This document shows, piece after piece, positions 49,477 to 58,465 of a DNA stretch of 64,000 bases. Both the position numbers and the translations under genes were made by a program. This DNA is from Larkinella humicola (GTDB taxonomy: Bacteria > Bacteroidota > Bacteroidia > Cytophagales > Spirosomataceae), in contig NZ_VTWS01000003.1 in NCBI RefSeq assembly GCF_008727875.1, positions 682,001 to 746,000 of the forward strand. The letters run 5' to 3'. Position 1 is the stretch's first letter. The number at the start of each line of letters is the position of its first letter. Under the pieces are notes generated by a model, which was given only the letters and a program-made list of their open reading frames with translations, did no database searches and had not been told where the DNA came from.

Positions 49477-50859
49477 ATGAATAACATCCGTTACGTTTAT
49501 TTTCTGGGAATTGGCGGTATTGGCATGAGTGCCCTGGCGCGATGGTTTCTGGTCAACGGGTATGAAGTTGCGGGTTACGACCGCACCGCCACCGCCCTGA
49601 CCAACGCCCTGCAACAGGAAGGCATGGCCATTCACTTTGAGGAGGATGTCGAACAGATTCCGGCGCATTTTCGGGAAAACCGGGACGAAACCCTGATCAT
49701 TTACACGCCTGCCGTACCCAAAACCCATCAGGAATACATTTACCTGACCGAACACGGTTTTACGTTGCAGAAGCGGTCGCAGGTGCTGGGTTTGCTGGCC
49801 GGGCGGATGACCACTGTGGCCATTGCCGGCACCCACGGCAAGACGACGACGTCGTCGATGGTGGCTCACATTCTGAAAGATTCGGGCGTGAACTGTGCGG
49901 CTTTTCTGGGCGGCATTACCCAAAATTACGGTACCAATTTTCTGCTAAACGAACCCACCGACGATCTGTCGAAGGTCATTTGCGTGGTGGAAGCCGATGA
50001 GTTTGACCGGTCTTTTCTGACCCTGTTTCCGCAGGTGGCCATCGTCACCTCGACTGATGCCGACCATCTGGATATTTACGGCGACCACAACGCGGTTCTG
50101 GATTCGTTCAGTGCTTTTGTCGGCCAGATTAAACCGGATGGCACTCTGTTCATGAAACGCGGGCTGGCACTGGCCGACCGAACCCCGGCAACCGTTTATG
50201 AGTACGCGTTAGACGCAGGCTCGTTCTACAGTAAGAATTTGCGCATCGAAAATGCCTGCTTCGTTTTCGACATCGTTTATCCTCAGGGCGTTATCGAAAA
50301 TATAGCTTTACAGATGCCCGGTTTTCATAACGTCGAGAATGCCGTGGCTGCCGCGGCAGCAGCTTTGCAGGTGGGTGTCGCACCGGAACAGATCCGGCAG
50401 GCACTCGGAAATTATAAGGGGGTAAAACGTCGCTTCGAGTATATACTCAAATCAAAAAACGTTATATTTATCGATGATTACGCCCATCACCCCGCCGAAG
50501 TATTTGCCTTTTTATCGTCATTGAAAGCGTTGTATCCGGAACGGAAGGTAACGGCCATTTTTCAGCCGCACCTCTTTAGCCGGACCCGTGATTTCGCCGA
50601 TGAGTTTGCAAAGAGCCTTTCACTGGCCGATCGGGTTATTTTGCTCGATATTTACCCCGCCCGTGAATTGCCCATCGAAGGGGTAAGTGCCGACCTGATT
50701 TTCAAATCGATTTTGTCTGAAAATAAAGTTCAATGCACCAAAGCGGACCTGCCCGATCTGCTGCGAAACGAACCGCCGGAATTGGTGGCCACCATCGGCG
50801 CAGGCGATATTGATCAGATGATTCCGGTGTTGCGAAACCTATTTGAGACCAATCAATAA
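49477..50859 (+). CDS. murC: UDP-N-acetylmuramate:L-alanine ligase
   Basis: 460 residues, usual MurC length. Starts NNIRYVYFLGIGGIGMSALA (Rossmann loop), with the ATP loop TVAIAGTHGKTTTSSMVAHI, then VVEADEFDRSFLTLFPQVAI and TSTDADHLDIYGDHNAVLDS, and the C-terminal FIDDYAHHPAEVFAFLSSLK and IFQPHLFSRTRDFADEFAKS. It joins L-alanine to UDP-MurNAc, the first peptide-stem step, in the cytosol. Order murG-murC matches the conserved dcw order. Confidence 0.97.
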   Translation: MNNIRYVYFLGIGGIGMSALARWFLVNGYEVAGYDRTATALTNALQQEGMAIHFEEDVEQIPAHFRENRDETLIIYTPAVPKTHQEYIYLTEHGFTLQKRSQVLGLLAGRMTTVAIAGTHGKTTTSSMVAHILKDSGVNCAAFLGGITQNYGTNFLLNEPTDDLSKVICVVEADEFDRSFLTLFPQVAIVTSTDADHLDIYGDHNAVLDSFSAFVGQIKPDGTLFMKRGLALADRTPATVYEYALDAGSFYSKNLRIENACFVFDIVYPQGVIENIALQMPGFHNVENAVAAAAAALQVGVAPEQIRQALGNYKGVKRRFEYILKSKNVIFIDDYAHHPAEVFAFLSSLKALYPERKVTAIFQPHLFSRTRDFADEFAKSLSLADRVILLDIYPARELPIEGVSADLIFKSILSENKVQCTKADLPDLLRNEPPELVATIGAGDIDQMIPVLRNLFETNQ

Positions 50860-50891
50860 AAATTCATCTCTTTTAAAGTTAATAAACACGG

Positions 50892-51668
50892 ATGTTTTCT
50901 ATTTTTCCCTTAAATAGAACTTTCATTCTGACCGTAGCCGGTTTGGCTATTTTGGTGGGGCTAATTGCTTTTACCGAACACCGCCAAAACCACCGCCAGT
51001 GTGAAGGCATCGACATCCGGATGGACGAAGTTGATGGCCACCGGTTTTTGAACCGGAACGACGTACTGAAAACGCTGACCAACGAAGGCGCTGATCCACT
51101 CCTGGGCGACGACTATGCCGACCTGGATTTGAAGCTTTTGGAAAGACGGCTGAAACAGAATGGGTTGATAAAAAGTTGTCAGTTGTATCGGGATCTGAAA
51201 GGCATTCTGATCGCTGATATCAAGCAGCAGCGGCCGTTGGCGCGGCTGGTTCCGGATGGCGATGAGGACAAATCAGCGTATGCTGGCTATTATTTGACCG
51301 AAGAAGGGCACTGGTTTCCGCTGTCTATGAATTACACGGCACGGGTTGTTCTGGTGTCCGGTTCGTATTTTAGCGAACGGAAATCACTGACGACGGAGCA
51401 AAACCAACCGTTGATTGAATTACTGAAGCAGATTGAAAAAGACCCGTTCTGGAAAGCGCAGGTGGCCCAGGTGGTAGTCGACAGAAATCGCGAGGTTACG
51501 CTGATTCCGCAGGTGGGTGACTGTCTGATCGAAATCGGGCAACCCGTCGAACTGGAGTCTAAATTTGAAAAGATTAAATTGTTTTACAAGCATATTCTGC
51601 CCCTGAAAGGGTGGGAACGATACCGGAGGGTTAGTGTGCAGTACCGTAACCAGATTGTGTGCGAATGA
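50892..51668 (+). CDS. ftsQ: Cell division protein FtsQ
   Basis: 258 residues: single TM helix near the N-terminus (TFILTVAGLAILVGLIAF), then a POTRA-like domain (GIDIRMDEVDGHRFLNRNDV ... LLERRLKQNGLIKSCQLYRD) and the FtsQ domain (ADIKQQRPLARLVPDGDE, PQVGDCLIEIGQPVELESKF). It links the cytoplasmic Z ring to the periplasmic divisome. Sequence is divergent, as usual for FtsQ in Bacteroidota; position between murC and ftsA supports the call. It overlaps ftsA by ATGA. Confidence 0.9.
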   Translation: MFSIFPLNRTFILTVAGLAILVGLIAFTEHRQNHRQCEGIDIRMDEVDGHRFLNRNDVLKTLTNEGADPLLGDDYADLDLKLLERRLKQNGLIKSCQLYRDLKGILIADIKQQRPLARLVPDGDEDKSAYAGYYLTEEGHWFPLSMNYTARVVLVSGSYFSERKSLTTEQNQPLIELLKQIEKDPFWKAQVAQVVVDRNREVTLIPQVGDCLIEIGQPVELESKFEKIKLFYKHILPLKGWERYRRVSVQYRNQIVCE

Positions 51669-53089
51669 TACCTAAGCAGGAAGAAATTATAGTTGGACTG
51701 GACATCGGCAGCACCAAAGTGTGCGCCGTGGCCGGTCGCCTTATCCGCAGTAACGATCACGCTCGCCTGGATGTTCTGGGCGTGGGAAAAGCCGTTTCCA
51801 AGGGAGTCACCAAAGGCTCCGTCGTCAATATTGGGCAAACCGTCGAAGCCATCAACCGGGCGGTTGAAGAAGCTGCCGGGCAAGCCAACATCGATATTCA
51901 CGTCGTGAATGTCAGTTTTTCCGGGCAAAACGTAACCGCCCGCCGACAACACGGCAGCATTACGCGCACGTCGCCCGGTGACGAGGTGGTGGCCGACGAC
52001 ATCGACCACCTGGTGGGCGATATGTACCGTTCGGTTCTGCCGGCCGGTGCAGAAATTGTCCACGTCCTGCCAATGGATTTCACGGTCGACAGCGAATCGA
52101 ACATCGACTACCCCGTTGGGCGGATTGGTGTTAAGCTGGAAGCTGATTTTCAGGTCATTACCGCCCAAACGAGTTCCGCTTCCTACACCCGGAAATGCAT
52201 TCAGCGTGCCCGTTCGGTATCTCCCCAGAAAGAACCGCTGGAAAACGACAAATTCCTGCTGGCGCCCCTCGCGTCGGCTTTGGCGGTTTTAACCGATGAG
52301 GAAAAACACGCGGGTGTCGCTCTGGTCGATATTGGCGGTGGAACCACTGAAATTGCGATTTATCACAAAAATGTGCTGCGGCATGTTGCCGTGGTTCCTT
52401 ATGCGGGAAATAGCCTGACGGCCGACCTGGAAGTCGGTTGCCGGGTGTTGCCAACCCAGGCCGAACTGCTGAAAACGAAGTTTGGCAGTGCCGACCCCAC
52501 CGATTTCCGACTGAACGAAGTTGTGGCGGTTCCGAACCTGAGCGGTCGGCCGCCCAAAGATATTCTGCTGAAAAACGTGGCTCTCGTCATTGAGGCCCGT
52601 CTGAAAGAAATCGCAGCGATGGTACAGGCCGAAATTATCCGCTCCGGCTACCGTGACAAACTGGTCGGCGGTGTGGTTTTGACCGGCGGAACAGCTTCGA
52701 TCTCAGGCATCGAGCGGATTTTTGAGCGCGTTACGGGCCTCGACGTCCGGATCGGTTTTCCGGATCAACTGGAACACAATGTCAAGGCGGACCTGGTCAG
52801 CGACCCGGCGTTTGCCACGGCAGTGGGTCTGGTGTGGGCCGGGTTCAAACGGTTGGACGACCGCATTCCCTTGCAGCACATGGTTTTGAATCCGGTGATT
52901 GGTTCCGGCACAAACGGACATGGTCACGGTCATGGACATGGTACAAACGGACAGACATCCGGGAAGAATACGAAGGACACGGGCAAAGGAGAAGAAAAAG
53001 GGGGTGGAGGATTTATGACCTGGGTTCGGAAGTTTCTGACCGATGACATCGGCAAAGACCTCGGCCCCGACGACCGGTACAATCAGTAG
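51665..53089 (+). CDS. ftsA: Cell division protein FtsA
   Basis: 474 residues from ATG 51665, which overlaps the ftsQ stop as ATGA; the GTG at 51659 is less likely. Actin fold marks: EIIVGLDIGSTKVCAVAGRL, VALVDIGGGTTEIAIYHKNV and GGVVLTGGTASISGIERIFE. Between the fold and the C-terminus is an insert with Gly/His repeats (GTNGHGHGHGHGTNG), then the amphipathic membrane helix GGGFMTWVRKFLTDDIGKDL. It anchors FtsZ to the membrane. The His-rich insert is not a standard FtsA feature. Confidence 0.95.
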   Translation: MIPKQEEIIVGLDIGSTKVCAVAGRLIRSNDHARLDVLGVGKAVSKGVTKGSVVNIGQTVEAINRAVEEAAGQANIDIHVVNVSFSGQNVTARRQHGSITRTSPGDEVVADDIDHLVGDMYRSVLPAGAEIVHVLPMDFTVDSESNIDYPVGRIGVKLEADFQVITAQTSSASYTRKCIQRARSVSPQKEPLENDKFLLAPLASALAVLTDEEKHAGVALVDIGGGTTEIAIYHKNVLRHVAVVPYAGNSLTADLEVGCRVLPTQAELLKTKFGSADPTDFRLNEVVAVPNLSGRPPKDILLKNVALVIEARLKEIAAMVQAEIIRSGYRDKLVGGVVLTGGTASISGIERIFERVTGLDVRIGFPDQLEHNVKADLVSDPAFATAVGLVWAGFKRLDDRIPLQHMVLNPVIGSGTNGHGHGHGHGTNGQTSGKNTKDTGKGEEKGGGGFMTWVRKFLTDDIGKDLGPDDRYNQ

Positions 53090-53167
53090 TACTCAATTTT
53101 GACGGCACAACGTACTGGCTATCCAGCGTTACCAAATATATATTTATAGCAACAAACATTAGCAGGT

Positions 53168-54580
53168 ATGCCAGAGGCATTGGAGTACGGCATGAGGTTT
53201 GAATTCCCCGACGAGGAGGATGACCCAATCATTAAAGTAATAGGCGTCGGTGGCGGTGGCAGCAATGCCGTCAACCACATGTTTCGAATGGGCGTGAAGG
53301 ATGTGGATTTTATTGTCTGCAACACCGACCGCCAGTCCCTGACCAATAGCCCGGTAAAGACCAAAATCCAATTGGGTGCGCTTCTGACTTCCGGACTGGG
53401 AGCCGGAACAAACCCCGAAGTAGGCCGTCAGGCCGCGCTGGAAAACACGGACGACATCCGGCAGTTACTGGGCGAACCCACCAAGATGGTTTTCATCACG
53501 GCGGGGATGGGGGGAGGCACCGGTACCGGAGCCGCACCGGTCATCGCACAGATTGCCCGGGAAATGGGCCTGCTGACAATTGCGGTTGTTACGGCACCGT
53601 TCGACTTCGAAGGCATCGAGAAGCTGGATCAGGCCATGCGCGGTATCGAAGAGTTGAAGGAATACTGCGACACGGTTCTGGTCATTCTGAACGACAAACT
53701 GGCGGAAATCTTCGAGGATTTCCCGATGGATCAGGCATTTGCCAAGGCCGATGACGTGCTGGCGAATGCCGTTAAAAGTATCGCGGAAATCATTACCGTT
53801 CAGGGCGAAATCAACGTCGACTTCATGGACGTCAAACGCGTACTGGAAGGTGCCGGTCAAGCCGTGATGGGCTCCGCCGATGCCGAAGGCGAAACCCGCG
53901 CACTGACCGCCATTCAGGATGCGCTCAACTCGCCGTTGCTCAACGACCGCGACATTCGGGGTGCCAAACGGATTCTGCTCACGATGGCGTCGGGTCCGGA
54001 TGCCCGTACGACCATGCGGGAATTGCAGATCATTACCGGTTATATCAAGGAAAAAATCGGCAAAGACAAGCAGGCGCATCTCTTCAAATACGGTACGATC
54101 AAAGACAAGTCGCTGGGCAAAAATCTCCGCGTTACAGTGATTGCTGCCGGTTTTGATTTGCCCGCCGAACGGCCGGATTTTCCGCCAACGAACTGGAAAC
54201 AGCCGGAGCCGGAGCTGAAAAAAGAGGAAGTAACCGACGAATTACCCGTTGACGAAGAAGAAGATACGGAACTGGTAACGGAGGATCAACCCCAGGGAGC
54301 AGACACCCTGACACGGGGCGGTGGGAACGTTGAAGTAGCACCGATACCCGATCCGGTAACGCGCCCGCATCTGACCAGCATCGACGACATTCTGATTGAC
54401 GAAAAGCGGGAAGATGACTTGCTGCTGATCCAGAAAATGGTCGAAGGATTTTCGCAGGGGCGGTATTCGGAGCGGGAACGGGAATTGGAAACACCGGCTT
54501 TTGCTCGCCAGAAAGTGAATTTATACGAAATACCGCTTCTCGATGAGCGGGATATTATTCGTACCCGACTGAATGATTGA
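53168..54580 (+). CDS. ftsZ: Cell division protein FtsZ
   Basis: 470 residues, longer than E. coli FtsZ (383). GTP-binding residues: [16 protein letters not shown] near 25-40 and the tubulin signature GGGTGTG at 115-121. T7-loop part [17 protein letters not shown]-like sequence is present. After the GTPase domain comes an acidic linker (about 340-440), then [14 protein letters not shown], resembling the conserved C-terminal peptide that binds FtsA, followed by about 19 further residues ending in RTRLND. Forms the Z ring. The gene is the last of the dcw block; its stop codon begins the palindrome 54578-54671. Confidence 0.97.
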   Translation: MPEALEYGMRFEFPDEEDDPIIKVIGVGGGGSNAVNHMFRMGVKDVDFIVCNTDRQSLTNSPVKTKIQLGALLTSGLGAGTNPEVGRQAALENTDDIRQLLGEPTKMVFITAGMGGGTGTGAAPVIAQIAREMGLLTIAVVTAPFDFEGIEKLDQAMRGIEELKEYCDTVLVILNDKLAEIFEDFPMDQAFAKADDVLANAVKSIAEIITVQGEINVDFMDVKRVLEGAGQAVMGSADAEGETRALTAIQDALNSPLLNDRDIRGAKRILLTMASGPDARTTMRELQIITGYIKEKIGKDKQAHLFKYGTIKDKSLGKNLRVTVIAAGFDLPAERPDFPPTNWKQPEPELKKEEVTDELPVDEEEDTELVTEDQPQGADTLTRGGGNVEVAPIPDPVTRPHLTSIDDILIDEKREDDLLLIQKMVEGFSQGRYSERERELETPAFARQKVNLYEIPLLDERDIIRTRLND

Positions 54581-54671
54581 ATGATTGCCCCTAAATCCCC
54601 TGAAGGGAACTTGTACGCGGCACTATCCGGATCAGAAAGTCCCCTTCAGGGGATTTAGGGGCAATCATTCA
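54578..54671. repeat. CCCCTAAATCCCC-family inverted repeat, copy B, bounded by two stop codons
   Basis: 35-bp arms with one mismatch. The outermost triplets are the TGA stop of ftsZ (54578-54580) and, on the minus strand, the TGA stop of the converging reductase gene (54669-54671). The arms carry CCCCTAAATCCCCTGAAGGG; the loop (24 bases) contains CGGCACTATCC. The same arm words occur at 16482-16554. Confidence 0.9.
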
Positions 54672-55229
54672 AAAATCAATTAATTGCTGCGCCTGTTGTT
54701 GCAGGAGCAGGTTGTAAAGCTCGTTGTGCAGAGCGCCTTCTTTCCAGTAATTTCGGATCTGCGCCAGCTTCACGCGCAACGCCAGTGTATTCGTCCCCAG
54801 GTAGCTAAAAATATCATTCAAATGGCTGAGAGCCAGGGCGCCACCCTGGTGATTGGCGGATAGGCCGACGAGAGCCACTTTCTTGTTTGATAAACCGCTG
54901 GGATAGCTCATCCCGTCGATAAATGCTTTCAGGACGCCGGGGTACGAATTGTTGTATTCCGGAACGATAAACACCATTTTCTTCGCCCGCTCGACCACTT
55001 CCTTATACTGGTTGAATTCAGGATTTTTTCCCGTATTTTCGTACAAAGCCGTCGTCATAAAATCGGGGGGAAGTCCGCTTAAATCCAGAATATCACTCGG
55101 TTTACCCAGTTGCTGCAAAATGAGGTGGTAATAATCGGCAATATGGCGCGACATGGAGTCTTTCCGATTGGTTCCGACGATGATGACGATGGGATTTTCA
55201 CGTACCGGTTCGGTAGGATTTGTATTCAT
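54669..55229 (-). CDS. NADPH-dependent FMN reductase family protein
   Basis: 186 residues of the flavodoxin-like fold. FMN-phosphate loop is IVIIVGTNRKDSMSRHIADY (G-T-x-R-x-x-S), with the flavin/NADPH contact MVFIVPEYNNSYPGVLKAFI and LVGLSANHQGG. It opens MNTNPTEPVRENP. I start at ATG 55229; a GTG at 55259 would add ten residues. It reduces FMN, quinones or azo/chromate-like compounds with NAD(P)H; the substrate is unknown. The gene is convergent with ftsZ. Confidence 0.9.
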   Translation of the reverse strand: MNTNPTEPVRENPIVIIVGTNRKDSMSRHIADYYHLILQQLGKPSDILDLSGLPPDFMTTALYENTGKNPEFNQYKEVVERAKKMVFIVPEYNNSYPGVLKAFIDGMSYPSGLSNKKVALVGLSANHQGGALALSHLNDIFSYLGTNTLALRVKLAQIRNYWKEGALHNELYNLLLQQQAQQLIDF

Positions 55230-55307
55230 ATCCTTGTTTTCGTTCTGCTGAATAGACACTCAGTTGCAGCAATAACAACCCGTTCGGGTTTTAGTTCAAG
55301 TACAGAA

Positions 55308-56006
55308 ATGACTCACCAGGACGTTAAGGATGAGCTATTGGCTCTGGCGGTTCCCGAAAAAGCCGTCTTTTTCAAACGATTTTTTAAAACCGGGCCGGGT
55401 CAGTACGGCGAAGGCGATGAATTTCTGGGCGTGACGGTTCCGCAACAACGCATCATCGCCCAAACTTACCGGCTGCTGCCGCCGGAGGAGACGGAAAAAC
55501 TCGTGCGGGATCCGTTTCACGAATGCCGTCTGACGGGTCTGATCATCTGGACCAACCAGGCCAAACGGCCCGGGGAAGAAAACCGGCGACTGATTTTCGA
55601 CTACTACCTCCGAAATAAAAACGTTGTCAACAACTGGGACCTGGTGGATACGAGCTGCCCCGGAATCGTTGGCAACTACCTGCTGAACAAAGACCGCAGC
55701 GTTTTATACGAACTGGCTCGGGAAAACCACCTGTGGTCGCAGCGGATCGCGATGGTGTCTACGCTGGCTTTTATTCGTAAAAACCAGTTTCAGGACACTT
55801 TTCAGATTGCCGAACTGTTGCTCAGTCACCGGCACGACCTCATTCACAAAGCCGTTGGCTGGATGCTGCGGGAAGTAGGAAAGAAAAATCCGGACGCGCT
55901 CGAAGAGTTCCTGCACGACCATGCGGGGCGGTTTCCGCGGACGGCTTTGCGGTATGCCATCGAGCGGTTTGACCCCGCCCGGCGAAAGTACTACCTTGAT
56001 CTATGA
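55308..56006 (+). CDS. DNA alkylation repair protein, AlkD-like HEAT repeat family
   Basis: 232 residues of HEAT-like helix pairs. Family segments: VFFKRFFKTGPGQYGEGDEF near the start, LTGLIIWTNQAKRPGEENRR, NNWDLVDTSCPGIVGNYLLN (with the Trp/Asp of the AlkD active surface), LWSQRIAMVSTLAFIRKNQF and HKAVGWMLREVGKKNPDALE. AlkD removes 3-methyl- and 7-methylpurines from DNA without base flipping. I start at 55308; the frame from 55110 has no family similarity before the ATG. It is divergent from the reductase gene, with 78 bases between their starts. Confidence 0.92.
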   Translation: MTHQDVKDELLALAVPEKAVFFKRFFKTGPGQYGEGDEFLGVTVPQQRIIAQTYRLLPPEETEKLVRDPFHECRLTGLIIWTNQAKRPGEENRRLIFDYYLRNKNVVNNWDLVDTSCPGIVGNYLLNKDRSVLYELARENHLWSQRIAMVSTLAFIRKNQFQDTFQIAELLLSHRHDLIHKAVGWMLREVGKKNPDALEEFLHDHAGRFPRTALRYAIERFDPARRKYYLDL

Positions 56007-56027
56007 GCAGCCCTGCCGTTTTCTTAC

Positions 56028-56035
56028 TATCTTTG
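56028..56035 (+). promoter_or_regulatory. Possible -7 promoter element of accD
   Basis: TATCTTTG, an exact TAnnTTTG match, 59 bases before the accD ATG. The nearest TTG is 29 bases upstream, too far for the usual spacing. Confidence 0.4.
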
Positions 56036-56094
56036 CCCCCTGCCTGAAAAGCAAAGTTATTGATTGCGAACTGTTAACTGGAGACTGACCCCCT

Positions 56095-56937
56095 ATGTCG
56101 TGGTTTATCCGTAAAGAAAAAGGTATCAACACGCCAACCGAAGAGAAGCGCGAAGCGCCGGATGGCTTGTGGTACCAATGCCCGAATTGCAAGAAAATTA
56201 TGCATTCGCGGGAACATAAGCTGAATGCCTATACCTGCGTACACTGCAACTACCACGAGAAAATCGGTTCGGATGCCTATTTCTCCATCCTGTTCGATGA
56301 CGGTGTGTTCACGGAACTGGATGCGAACATGACCTCGGGTGATCCGCTGAAGTTTGTCGACACGAAGCCGTATCCGGAACGCGTGAAAGCGACCATCAAC
56401 AAAACGCAGCTAAAAGATGCCGTTCGGTCGGCCTACGGGCAGATGAACGAACTGGAGGTTACGGTGGCCTGTATGGACTTTAATTTCATCGGTGGTTCGA
56501 TGGGATCGGTGGTGGGCGAAAAAATTGCCCGGGCCATCGACCATTCGATCAAAACCCGGACACCGTTCGTAATGATTTCGAAATCGGGCGGGGCGCGGAT
56601 GATGGAAGCCGGTTATTCGCTGATGCAAATGGCCAAAACCTCGGCCAAACTGGCGCTGTTGTCGAACGAGAAAATACCGTACGTTTCCCTGCTGACCGAC
56701 CCAACCACCGGCGGTGTGACGGCGTCCTTTGCAATGCTGGGCGATTTCAACATTGCCGAACCGGGAGCACTGATCGGTTTTGCCGGGCCACGCGTCATTC
56801 GCGAAACCATTGGAAAAAACCTGCCCGAAGGGTTCCAGAGTGCCGAGTTCGTGCTGGAACACGGTTTTCTGGATTTCATCGTCGATCGGAAAGATCTGAA
56901 AGACAAGCTGACCGGGTTGTTTAAAATGTTGCAGTAG
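56095..56937 (+). CDS. accD: Acetyl-CoA carboxylase carboxyltransferase beta subunit
   Basis: 280 residues. An N-terminal zinc ribbon with Cys29/32 and Cys48/51 ([10 protein letters not shown] and [10 protein letters not shown]) precedes the crotonase-like carboxyltransferase domain ([80 protein letters not shown]). With AccA it moves CO2 from biotin to acetyl-CoA to make malonyl-CoA, the committed step of fatty-acid synthesis. No other acc or fab gene adjoins it. Confidence 0.97.
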   Translation: MSWFIRKEKGINTPTEEKREAPDGLWYQCPNCKKIMHSREHKLNAYTCVHCNYHEKIGSDAYFSILFDDGVFTELDANMTSGDPLKFVDTKPYPERVKATINKTQLKDAVRSAYGQMNELEVTVACMDFNFIGGSMGSVVGEKIARAIDHSIKTRTPFVMISKSGGARMMEAGYSLMQMAKTSAKLALLSNEKIPYVSLLTDPTTGGVTASFAMLGDFNIAEPGALIGFAGPRVIRETIGKNLPEGFQSAEFVLEHGFLDFIVDRKDLKDKLTGLFKMLQ

Positions 56938-56946
56938 CTCTTCGGT

Positions 56947-57177
56947 ATGCCTACTGTTTAGATTCAGGATGGTGTTCGGTTTTTCTTTTTCAGCAACGAA
57001 CATGAGCCTTTACACGTTCATGTTGAAAAGGGAGACTCGGCAGCAAAATTTAATTTGATTCCGGTCTCTCTTGTGAAGAATGAGGGGATGAAAAATAAAG
57101 ATTTAAAAAGAGCCGAAGCGATCATTGCTGAACGACAACAGGAATTCATTGCAAAGTGGAAAAGCTATTTTAGTTGA
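56947..57177 (+). pseudogene. Broken DUF4160 gene
   Basis: Reading from ATG 56947 gives MPTV, then TAG at 56959-56961, then IQDGVRFFFFSNEHEPLHVH and VEKGDSAAKFNLIPVSL to the TGA at 57175. This is a complete DUF4160 protein of 76 codons (usual start MPTVxRIxxxRFFFYSNE, with EPPHVHVEKG), apart from the in-frame stop at codon 5. Compared with the usual V-F-R-I, one codon is missing and the remaining bases form TAG. No alternative ATG restores the N-terminus. DUF4160 genes are often followed by DUF2442 genes, as here, and the pair has been proposed as toxin-antitoxin-like; that role is inference. Confidence 0.75.
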
Positions 57178-57184
57178 AGCTCGT

Positions 57185-57442
57185 ATGGATACCGCAACCT
57201 TATTAAGGAGTCTGAAAGTAAATTCTGTCTGGTTCGATAGCGAAAAGGTCTATTTTGACCTTACGGACGGAAAAACGATTGGAAGTCCGCTTAGCTGGTT
57301 TCCCAGACTCAAAAAAGCCAGCGATAGCCAACGGCAAAACTGGCGTCTGATTGCAGGCGGTTATGGCGTTCACTGGGAGGAAATTGACGAAGATTTATCG
57401 GCGGAAGGAATGTTGCTCTACAATCTTCAACCAACATTCTAA
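57185..57442 (+). CDS. DUF2442 family protein
   Basis: 85 residues from ATG 57185 (MDTATLLRSLKVNSVWFDSE). Family core: DGKTIGSPLSWFPRLKKASD followed by WRLIAGGYGVHWEEIDEDLS and EGMLLY, a DNA-binding or antitoxin-like small beta/alpha fold. It starts 7 bases after the DUF4160 stop; that partner is broken by an early TAG, which would leave this gene without its usual partner. The frame from 57125 would overlap the DUF4160 gene. Confidence 0.85.
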   Translation: MDTATLLRSLKVNSVWFDSEKVYFDLTDGKTIGSPLSWFPRLKKASDSQRQNWRLIAGGYGVHWEEIDEDLSAEGMLLYNLQPTF

Positions 57443-57446
57443 GTAC

Positions 57447-58424
57447 ATGCGCCTAGTCTCCCATCCCGTTCTCTGCAATTACTACATCACCTATCGCTGC
57501 AACGCGACCTGTAGTTTCTGCGACATTTGGGAGCGTCCCTCGCCCTACGTGACGCAGGAGAACGTGCGCGACAACCTGCGGGATTTGAAACGGCTGGGCG
57601 TCCGGGTGATCGATTTTACGGGGGGCGAACCCCTGCTGCACCGCCAACTGAACGACCTGCTCCGCGAAGCCAAAAACCTGGGGCTCATTACAACCATTAC
57701 GACCAACGGGCTGCTCTACCCCAAATATGCCGAACGGCTGCACGGGCTGGTCGATATGCTGCATTTTTCGCTGGATTCGCCGATTGCGGAAGAACACGAC
57801 AAATCGCGGGGCGTCAAGTGTTTCGACAAAGTGATGGAATCCATCGCCATTGCAAAACAATTGGGCGAACGGCCGGATATTCTGTTTACGGTTTTTGAAC
57901 ACAACGTTCACCAGATCAAGCAGCTACACGAAGAAATTTGTCTCCCCAATGATCTGGTGCTAATTCTGAACCCGGTTTTTGAATACAACGACGTTGAAAC
58001 CGGGGGCGGTTTTTCGGAGAAAACCTTGCAGGAAATGACGTGGTGGGGCAAGCAGAAAAATGTGTACCTCAACGATGCCTTCATTCAACTCCGGCGCGAT
58101 GGCGGCAACCATGTCGACGATCCGATTTGTCTGGCAGGCAGCACCACCCTGGTGATCTCCCCCGAAAACAAATTGGTTCTACCTTGCTACCACCTCGGCC
58201 TGAAAGACCTGCCCATCGACGGCAAGCTGTATGATCTCTATCGCTCTGATGAAGTGCAGAAACTGATTGCACTGGAAGGTCGGCTGCCGGGTTGTGAAGG
58301 CTGCGCCATCAATTGCTACATGCAACCTTCCTTTGCCGTTGAAATGAACCGGTACTGGTGGAAAGCCCTCCCCAGCACCTTGAAATACAACCGCATCAAG
58401 GGCACCTGGAAGCAGTTGTTCTGA
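57447..58424 (+). CDS. Radical SAM protein with SPASM-like C-terminal cysteines
   Basis: 325 residues. The 4Fe-4S motif is Cys18, Cys22, Cys25 in YRCNATCSFCDIW, followed by IDFTGGEPLLHRQLNDLLRE (GGE motif) and LITTITTNGLLYPKYAERL. The C-terminal part carries CYHLGLKD and GCEGCAINCYMQP cysteines, suggesting an extra Fe-S cluster as in SPASM/twitch proteins. It makes a 5'-deoxyadenosyl radical; the substrate is unknown. The start is 4 bases after the DUF2442 stop, so co-transcription is likely. No precursor peptide is visible nearby. Confidence 0.9.
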   Translation: MRLVSHPVLCNYYITYRCNATCSFCDIWERPSPYVTQENVRDNLRDLKRLGVRVIDFTGGEPLLHRQLNDLLREAKNLGLITTITTNGLLYPKYAERLHGLVDMLHFSLDSPIAEEHDKSRGVKCFDKVMESIAIAKQLGERPDILFTVFEHNVHQIKQLHEEICLPNDLVLILNPVFEYNDVETGGGFSEKTLQEMTWWGKQKNVYLNDAFIQLRRDGGNHVDDPICLAGSTTLVISPENKLVLPCYHLGLKDLPIDGKLYDLYRSDEVQKLIALEGRLPGCEGCAINCYMQPSFAVEMNRYWWKALPSTLKYNRIKGTWKQLF

Positions 58425-58465
58425 GGTCATAGAGTCGACTTGAAGGGTCACTGAAGTCTTGCGCC

